DNA from: Stentor coeruleus
Taxonomy: Eukaryota; Ciliophora; Heterotrichea; Heterotrichida; Stentoridae
Reading direction: 5' to 3'
Assembly: GCA_001970955.1 (NCBI GenBank)
Contig: MPUH01000378.1
Location: forward strand, 1 to 59,143
Length of the DNA: 59,143 bases
The position numbers and the translations under genes were made by a program. Under the pieces are notes generated by a model. That model had not been told where the DNA came from, did no database searches, and was given only the letters and a program-made list of their open reading frames with translations. Within the stretch, counting starts at the first letter, position 1. Each line of letters opens with the position of its first letter. Positions 53,061 to 59,143 of this stretch are shown in pieces.

Positions 53061-54408
53061 TTTGAGATTATAATTAAATTATGGTGATTAGGATTGGAAT
53101 GAAGGGTTTTTATTGAGGGTTTAGGATTAGAGGTAAGGATTGTTGGGGATTTCATTGCGAAATTAGAAGATTTTGTGAATAAGGGTATAAAGGATGGTAG
53201 AAAAAATAGAAATTTTGAGGGGAGTGATCTTGGAAGTGATTTTTATTGATGTGATGGGAGGATATTAAAAGTAAAATAATTGAAGGCTTTTTGAGATTTT
53301 TTAATGACAGATAGAGGTTATTTGGAATGAAATTGGGAGAATGATGATGATTTCGGATTTAGTGTAAATAATATTTTGTTTTAAACTTGAGGAAATGTTT
53401 TAATTATGTTTATGATGTTTGTATGAATAATAAACCTTGGATATATGCAATTGTAACTTTGGGTTTAAATTTATACTTATAGAAAATGTGTTCTAGATAA
53501 AAGATGAATAATGTAAAGATGATAGTTTTTTTGTTAGAATAATTTTTCAGTTTAAATTCTAAGATTTGTTTGGTTTTTATAGGTTTATATGATTATATAA
53601 GTTTTGCTAATGATAATCGAGTGATAGATTTAGTTTAGAAGTTTTAAAATAAACTTTTAAATACATGATTTTTCTAAGAAAGAGGTTATCTAGGGCCTAA
53701 GTAAATAACTTTTTGCCAAATAATTGTTTAGGAACTTTAAAACTAGGTAATACAAGGCTTATAAACAAAATTCCTTGAATAATGTTTTAGTTAATATATG
53801 ATGCTGTATTTAATACTTGTATGGGCTAAGTTTTACTAACTATAAAGCAAATAATAAACAAAATCATTCATTAAGCAAGTTAGAAGCTGAAATAATTATT
53901 TTTAAACCCAAATCTTTAAAAAAATTGATAAAAAAAACTATAACCTTTCTCACAATGAAACCATATTCTATTTTCTTAGGAAAATCAGGTGAGAAAATTA
54001 TTTTGGACTACTTAATTTTATTATTTCTAACCTTACAAAGAATTTTCTTTAAAGGGCTGAAATATTTTCTTCTTCTAGCTATAAACTATCTATTTAATGT
54101 TAAATATTCAAGTCTAAATATGAATTTCAAACAGAAAACAATGGCTTAGATTCTAAAAATGCATTTTGCCTTTAAGACCTTTAAAACATAAATTCTATGT
54201 CTCGAATTGTATTTCTAAATACTGATGCGAGTTCCAAAGAATTTAATAATAATTTTCCTCTGAAATATCACTTTAGTCTCTTATATTGCTTCGTTATTAA
54301 TGCGTTTTTAAAGCTTCTTTCAATGCTTTTATTGAAGATTTTAGTTCTTTCAGCATAAAATTAGATAATTATAATTAATTACATAGTACCTGGGGTTAAT
54401 GTAAATAT
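53061..54408. other. Gene-free tract
   Basis: About 1.35 kb. 53040-53400 is strongly G-rich and C-poor. A 110-codon frame at 53817 begins with TTG and has random-looking Lys/Leu/Phe composition; not accepted as a gene. Confidence 0.5.
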
Positions 54409-54603
54409 CTATTCCAAATTACTTGACACTTCTTGATATGATCTTACTTCGAAAATTGTTTTTAAGTTAGTTCTCATTGAATAAGTATTAATGTGGCCAG
54501 GGCTTCTTACTTTAAGAACTAAAGTCTTAGTTTGCAACCCAGGTGATTGTATAGTGCACATTGACTCGATTTTTGAATGTCGCTTTGATAGTCCGCATCC
54601 CAT
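54409..54603 (-). CDS. Small protein with an N-terminal acylation motif
   Basis: 64 residues starting MGCGLSKRHSK: Gly2 with Ser6 fits the N-myristoylation consensus, and Cys3 beside it could be palmitoylated, so membrane attachment is likely if the frame is translated. The rest (VLKVRSPGHINTYSMRT) is of no known family. On the minus strand GTAAGATCATATCAAG fits a 16-nt intron and would give an alternative C-terminus of similar length; the choice is open. It stands alone in a gene-poor region. Confidence 0.45.
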   Translation of the reverse strand: MGCGLSKRHSKIESMCTIQSPGLQTKTLVLKVRSPGHINTYSMRTNLKTIFEVRSYQEVSSNLE

Positions 54604-56682
54604 TTTTGATATTATATTTAATCATATTTTCCTACTTACTGGTTATGATTAATTTGTCTTATCTAATATAGGAAGGCTGTCTAATCAGAATCACCACATT
54701 TTTTACCTAACTTTGAACCCATATTTTTTAGATTAGGAATGCATATAATTATGTCAAAAGTAAAATATCAACATAAAAAGTTGTTTTTATACACAGAAAA
54801 TTTTATGGGCTTGATTAAAAGAATATTTCATAATTCACTTTAAAGTTCCTCATCGATCGCTGCACATTTCCCCACAGTTTTTCAGGATTAGAGTAAATTC
54901 ATAGGCAAGGTAAATAAAAACCTATACTGAAACATCTTCTTTCTTAATATTGTATTTTATTTGACCTAAGCTTTTCATAAACCACCGTAATATCATTAAA
55001 CCTGTTCATAAAACTTTGCTTCCCTTTTTTGAAAATTTTCACTACAAATTAAAATTTGGTAATTAAGTCAGAATTACTATAATTCAAATAAACTGACTTA
55101 GTACAATGAGGAACTTGCTATCTAAACCTTTTTGGTTTAATTTTGTATTAAAGCCATAATATTGACTTATTTAACCTACGATAATATAAGATAAATCATC
55201 CAAATATAATGGTGATATTCATAACTTAATTACCATAATTTAAACATTATTTAGACTTTCTATGGAAATCATATGGGAAATTTTTTTGATAAAAGATAAT
55301 CTAAGACTTCTTCTACCTTAAGCGATATTTATTTATTATCTTCACTAAAACTTATTTCTTTTATAATCCCAACTAAGTTAAGTATATAAAAATACCCAAT
55401 TGTCTGAAAGCAAAACAAAGAGTTTATTGAAAGAAAAAAGTCTTTTTGGGGTACTATAAGATACTCTTCCTAGCGTAAAAATAATAATTAATACTTCTAA
55501 GTTAAAGATTGAATAAATAGCTGAAAAGTTAAAGATCTAATAGAAAAACTAAAACAAAAATAGTTGTTGTAATAAAAGATTTTTAGTATACAGATTTACT
55601 AATTATGATTTAGAAAGACTAAGAAAAATTGTGGATTTTTAACAAATTTTCGATCTTACGTATTAAAAAGATTGTATTTATAAATATAGGATAGAGATAG
55701 TTTGATTGGAAAATTCTAGGTAAATACTTGAGTAAATAGATTTGGGATATATTAATTATAATAAAAAAAGAAACACTGTTAAAAATGGGTTTTATTTGGA
55801 AAAAGTTTGATTATATGATTTTTGAAACTAAGAAAAAATATTGGTGTAGGAAAATATATAAGGCTGATTAAAAATAATTTAATAGTATATTATCAAAGTT
55901 ATAACTTGATTATGGTAGTTCATTTTTATTTAGATAGTAGAAAAAATATTTATCTTCATTTTTTTATTGTGTATTTAAAGAAACGATTTCGAATGGTAAA
56001 GTTTATTAATCATTATTAAGATAATAGAAGACTAAAAATATTATAGAATAGTAGTTATATACAAAGTCAATTGATATAAATTTTTATAAAAAGATATATA
56101 AATTGAGAAATAGTATAAATAATTATTTAGAAAAATTATATTCATGTAGTTAATAGGAATAAGTTATTATACAACAATATATTTCCGCTAAATTATGTTT
56201 CTAAAGTTATAACATACTAATATTCAACGCCTGCACATTTTTTAATTAAACCTTTATTTCGCTTATTCAAAAAAGATACCGACTTCAGGACCTTTTCAAA
56301 CAAACTTATTAAAAAATCATACATTTTCAAATACAAAATGCATAATTTTACTCTTTTTGCCTCTTAAAAAATCTTCCTCCTCCAATACCCATAGCAAAAA
56401 TCTATTTTTCAAAGCAATACTAACTATAAAACTAATCACCATTTACACATAAAAAAAAGGTAAATCTAACTTGCCTATAAAGTTTAAAACCAAAAGCCAA
56501 ACCATATTCTATTCATAATCCAAAAATTTCCTTTCCTATTATCACATAAAACAATCATCTCTAATCCAATCTTAAACTTTCCTCATAAATTTTTCAATTT
56601 CAGTCAATCTTTATCGTATTCAAACCTTTATTTATACATAAAAAACACAAAACATTTAAAAAAAATACATTGATTTTAGTTA
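54604..56682. other. 2.1 kb gene-free tract
   Basis: No convincing gene. The 65-codon frame at 55822 is AT-driven (Lys, Ile, Tyr, Phe only). 56220-56640 is C-rich and G-poor on the plus strand, fitting its place downstream of the minus-strand H4 gene. Confidence 0.5.
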
Positions 56683-57009
56683 TTAACCACCAAAGCCGTA
56701 TAAGGTTCTGCCTTGTCTTTTCAATGCATAAATAACATCAAGTGCTGTTACTGTCTTTCTTCTAGCGTGTTCAGTATATGTTACTGCGTCTCTAACAATT
56801 CCTTCTAAGAATGACTTGAGAACATTACGAGTTTCGTCGTAAACCAAGCCTGAAAGTCTTTTAACTCCACCTCTTCTTGCAAGTCTTCTAATTGCTGGTT
56901 TTGTTATTCCTTGGATGTTTTCACGTGCAATTTTCCTATGTCGCTTTTTAGCTCCAACTTTTCCGAGTCCTTTTCCTCCTTTGCCTCCTTTTCCGCCGCC
57001 GCCTTTCAT
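56683..57009 (-). CDS. Histone H4
   Basis: 108 residues from ATG 57009. The core is typical: [42 protein letters not shown] and the invariant end [14 protein letters not shown]. The tail is unusual: [26 protein letters not shown] in place of the canonical [20 protein letters not shown], so Ser1 and Arg3 are missing, the Gly/Lys tract is longer, GKGG is GKVG, and one extra Lys precedes RHRK. Several acceptor lysines remain. Core changes such as [18 protein letters not shown] are modest. It may be the sole or a variant H4; the window cannot tell. An in-frame TTG lies eight codons upstream, but the ATG gives a normal protein. Confidence 0.95.
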   Translation of the reverse strand: MKGGGGKGGKGGKGLGKVGAKKRHRKIARENIQGITKPAIRRLARRGGVKRLSGLVYDETRNVLKSFLEGIVRDAVTYTEHARRKTVTALDVIYALKRQGRTLYGFGG

Positions 57010-57033
57010 TATTAAAGCATATTTGTATGCCAA

Positions 57034-57427
57034 GAATTTATACTAAATTTTCTATCCGGTAAAATTGCAATCTTTAATGCTATTGGCTTATTTTTTGAAT
57101 GATTGTAGAATCCATTAGCCAATCAAAATTTAGATTTTTCATTTTTCAAAGGTCGAAAATTGTATTGGTAATAGGAGAAAAGCTGATTAGTTAGTTGTTT
57201 AAGATAAAATTTGTGTGTAAAAGTGAGAAAATACTAAGACCCAGAAGTAAATTTAAGTTGAGATATAAAAAAATAACCAAAAAAAATTTTTGCTTAGATA
57301 TTATTATACCCAAACAAGACTATAAGCTAAAGAACTAACATCTAAAACTATGAGAGAAAATCTAAAAAATTCACGATTAAACATAATATTTCATAAACCC
57401 TAGACTATATCGATTTAACTACTTAAA
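57034..57427. other. Intergenic spacer, H4 to NBR1-like gene
   Basis: About 390 bases; the part next to the H4 start is G-rich on the plus strand and the part next to the NBR1-like stop is C-richer, again fitting transcription direction. No gene. Confidence 0.5.
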
Positions 57428-58474
57428 CTAAGATAAAGAAAGAACTGCTTTCTGAAGATTGCCTCCATTTTTCTTTAAAGCCTCTTCAGCATGATAATAA
57501 TCAAACCCCATTTCAACTATCATCAAAGCTTTTTCTCTCATATCATCTTTAACAAGCCCTTTAAACCTAACCTTCCCTATCTTCATTCCTTCAGGGGTCA
57601 AAATCTGCCATTTGCCAAAAATCCTCCCCCCTTCACTATAAATTTTAGCCATAATCTTCCCATCTTCTCCTGGTTTCAAAGCTGGTATCGGGTAAAAAAT
57701 CCCAGAAACATTTCCTCTTATAAGTTCAGACATACATCCTTGAGGCATAAAAACATCTCCAACATTTCTCACATTCCAAACTAACAAAATTTCCCCAGAG
57801 CTTTTATCCCTAAACCTAATATGTTCTTTTACTTCAATTTTAGGCATTTTAGCATATCCTAAATTGTTTATTTCACATAAATTATTTGATGCTAAAATAA
57901 TACTTTTATACTTAGCATCTTGTGGTTTAGTTAATTTCAAGAATAAATGTTCATGATATTTAGCTCTTTCACAATTCTCACAATAGTCAAAATTATAACA
58001 TACTGTGCATTTGAACCTTGGGCCAATAATAGGGTTTATGTTACATCCATCACATGTATGATCAGGCCAAATCATTGGGGAATTATTTTCTGATTCATTA
58101 TATCTAGCTTCGTTATGGGTCATTTGAGACTGGACTGGAAGATTTTCACTTGAAAGTGGGTTGCATGGTTTTGAATAAGGGTGAGATTGACGTGATTGGT
58201 TTGAAACAAAAATTCGTAAATTTTTGGTCCCACTTGACTCGGTTATAGCATAGGCTAAATGCAAATCATTGTCACAGGCGATAGGCATTCTATCACCACT
58301 TTCGTCGAGATAAGTGATGTCGAATACAACCTGTTTGAAAAGATCTGCACAGTAGGTGTGAAGTTCATCGTAGGATGGAGGTGGTTTTATTAAACGATGG
58401 ATTTCTGATTTGTATAGCAACTTGATGTTCAGACTCATTAGTCCTTGAACTTTTTTATAAACCCATTTTACCAT
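57428..58474 (-). CDS. NBR1-like selective-autophagy receptor
   Basis: 348 residues with the NBR1 plan in compact form. Residues ~13-92 are a PB1 domain ([15 protein letters not shown] ... [23 protein letters not shown], with the acidic OPCA-like motif). A ZZ zinc finger follows at ~138-180 ([31 protein letters not shown]). The four-tryptophan (FW) domain is at ~215-315 ([28 protein letters not shown]). A UBA domain closes the protein ([22 protein letters not shown]). In other eukaryotes NBR1 links ubiquitinated cargo to Atg8. A clear Atg8-interaction motif is not identified. Two starts are possible: ATG 58474, or ATG 58438 ([10 protein letters not shown]) at the edge of PB1. Confidence 0.9.
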   Translation of the reverse strand: MVKWVYKKVQGLMSLNIKLLYKSEIHRLIKPPPSYDELHTYCADLFKQVVFDITYLDESGDRMPIACDNDLHLAYAITESSGTKNLRIFVSNQSRQSHPYSKPCNPLSSENLPVQSQMTHNEARYNESENNSPMIWPDHTCDGCNINPIIGPRFKCTVCYNFDYCENCERAKYHEHLFLKLTKPQDAKYKSIILASNNLCEINNLGYAKMPKIEVKEHIRFRDKSSGEILLVWNVRNVGDVFMPQGCMSELIRGNVSGIFYPIPALKPGEDGKIMAKIYSEGGRIFGKWQILTPEGMKIGKVRFKGLVKDDMREKALMIVEMGFDYYHAEEALKKNGGNLQKAVLSLS

Positions 58475-59103
58475 AGGTTGTAGGGTTGATTTCTGGTAGG
58501 TGCTGGCAAGAGAAATGTTTAGTTTATTGTAATTTTAAATACTAAAATGCTAGAATTTTGATGAAGAGGATTTAAAAAGTTTCAGAATTTTTTGCAGAAT
58601 GATTTATAAATTCAATATTTTTTTGATAAAGCTAAGGAATTAAGATTTTATTATAGGAATGACTTTAGGAAAATTGTATGGATATTTGATTTGTAAACCA
58701 TAAATTTTTGAAATTTTGTGAGAAGGGAAATGTATTGACTTTGAAAATTCAAAATATTTTTAACAGAATTGGCAGGATTTTAAGTGATGCTTTGAATGAC
58801 TAGGAAAAATAGGCGGATTAATGTGGTTTGGTTATTATTATTATGATATGGCGATGAGAAAATTATTTTTATATAATTATTCTTGTTAAAAGAGATAAGA
58901 GAAATTAAGTATTTTTTTTAAAGAGTATGAATTTTGGTGTTTAGAAATATTAAGACTTATAACATGAATTTTTGGGTTAGATGCTTGAAGTATAAGTTAA
59001 TTGAATCTAGAATAAATGTTGGAATTTATTTTTTTGAAGATATTCTCATTGCAATTACAATTTATGAAAAATTGCATTATTTTTAGCACATATATTGATA
59101 TAA
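58475..59103. other. Right-hand non-coding flank
   Basis: About 630 bases upstream of the NBR1-like gene, G-rich on the plus strand (C-rich on the gene's strand). No gene or exon recognised. Confidence 0.5.
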
Positions 59104-59133
59104 CCAACACCCTAACACCCTAACACCCTAACA
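59104..59133 (+). repeat. Telomere-like CCCTAACA array
   Basis: Three perfect CCCTAACA units (59110-59117, 59118-59125, 59126-59133) after a partial unit (CCAACA), followed by GATTAGATTA at the edge. This is the heterotrich telomere unit as I recall it. The C-rich strand reads left to right, the orientation of a left chromosome end, not a right one. Confidence 0.85.
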
Positions 59134-59143
59134 GATTAGATTA

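Noticed and set aside
53817..54149. 110-codon plus-strand frame
   Set aside because: Starts with TTG, is low-complexity Lys/Leu/Ile/Phe, has no domain and no skew pattern of a gene.
55822..56019. 65-codon plus-strand frame
   Set aside because: Composition follows AT content; no support.
57491..57784. 97-codon plus-strand frame
   Set aside because: Antisense to the NBR1-like gene, whose four domains are clear.

Overview
The window looks like macronuclear DNA of a heterotrich ciliate, most likely Stentor or a close relative. It is very AT-rich. Reading frames end at all three standard stops and use TGG for Trp, so the code appears standard. Genes are interrupted by 15-16 nt introns of the form GTA...A....AG, with an A exactly six bases from the 3' end. 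The right edge carries CCCTAACA repeats, the telomere unit I recall for heterotrichs. The species call is inference.

Layout. 1-13 kb is gene-poor: a tandem pair of small two-helix membrane protein genes, a large multi-helix gene resembling the ciliate TmcB/PAS-type membrane proteins (one apparent frameshift), a 3.3 kb empty tract, one unknown gene and a reverse-transcriptase scrap. 13-20.5 kb holds a ferredoxin, CTP:phosphoethanolamine cytidylyltransferase, a Rab GTPase, a vacuolar-sorting-receptor homologue, an RNase T2-like protein that has lost its catalytic histidines, and an unknown protein. 20.9-21.45 kb is a decayed IS1595/Merlin-type transposase. 22.5-41 kb is denser: mannose-6-phosphate isomerase, an FBXO3-like F-box protein, an AMPK/SNF1-type kinase whose start codon is split by an intron, several basic or coiled-coil unknowns, a 1346-residue coiled-coil protein, ribosomal protein eL33, a mitochondrial carrier and an LMBR1-like membrane protein. 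41-53 kb has a secreted GH57-like glycosidase followed 20 bp later by a sirtuin, a MORN protein, an ammonium-transporter homologue without the twin histidines, a PHD-finger protein, a B-box/kinase/kelch fusion and a SET-domain methyltransferase. 53-59 kb is again sparse, with a small putative acylated protein, histone H4 and an NBR1-like autophagy receptor.

The genes are independent housekeeping and regulatory loci; I see no operon or dedicated gene system. The unusual signals are: the splice-generated start codon; three proteins that have lost or rearranged key residues (RNase T2-like, Amt-like, non-RD kinase-kelch fusion); a strand-specific C-to-G skew that marks the 5' and 3' sides of transcription units and turns into a sawtooth inside the 4 kb coiled-coil gene; short direct duplications with 50-60 bp spacers that may be assembly faults; and a telomere-like array pointing the wrong way for a right-hand chromosome end. 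No tRNA, rRNA or CRISPR array was recognised.
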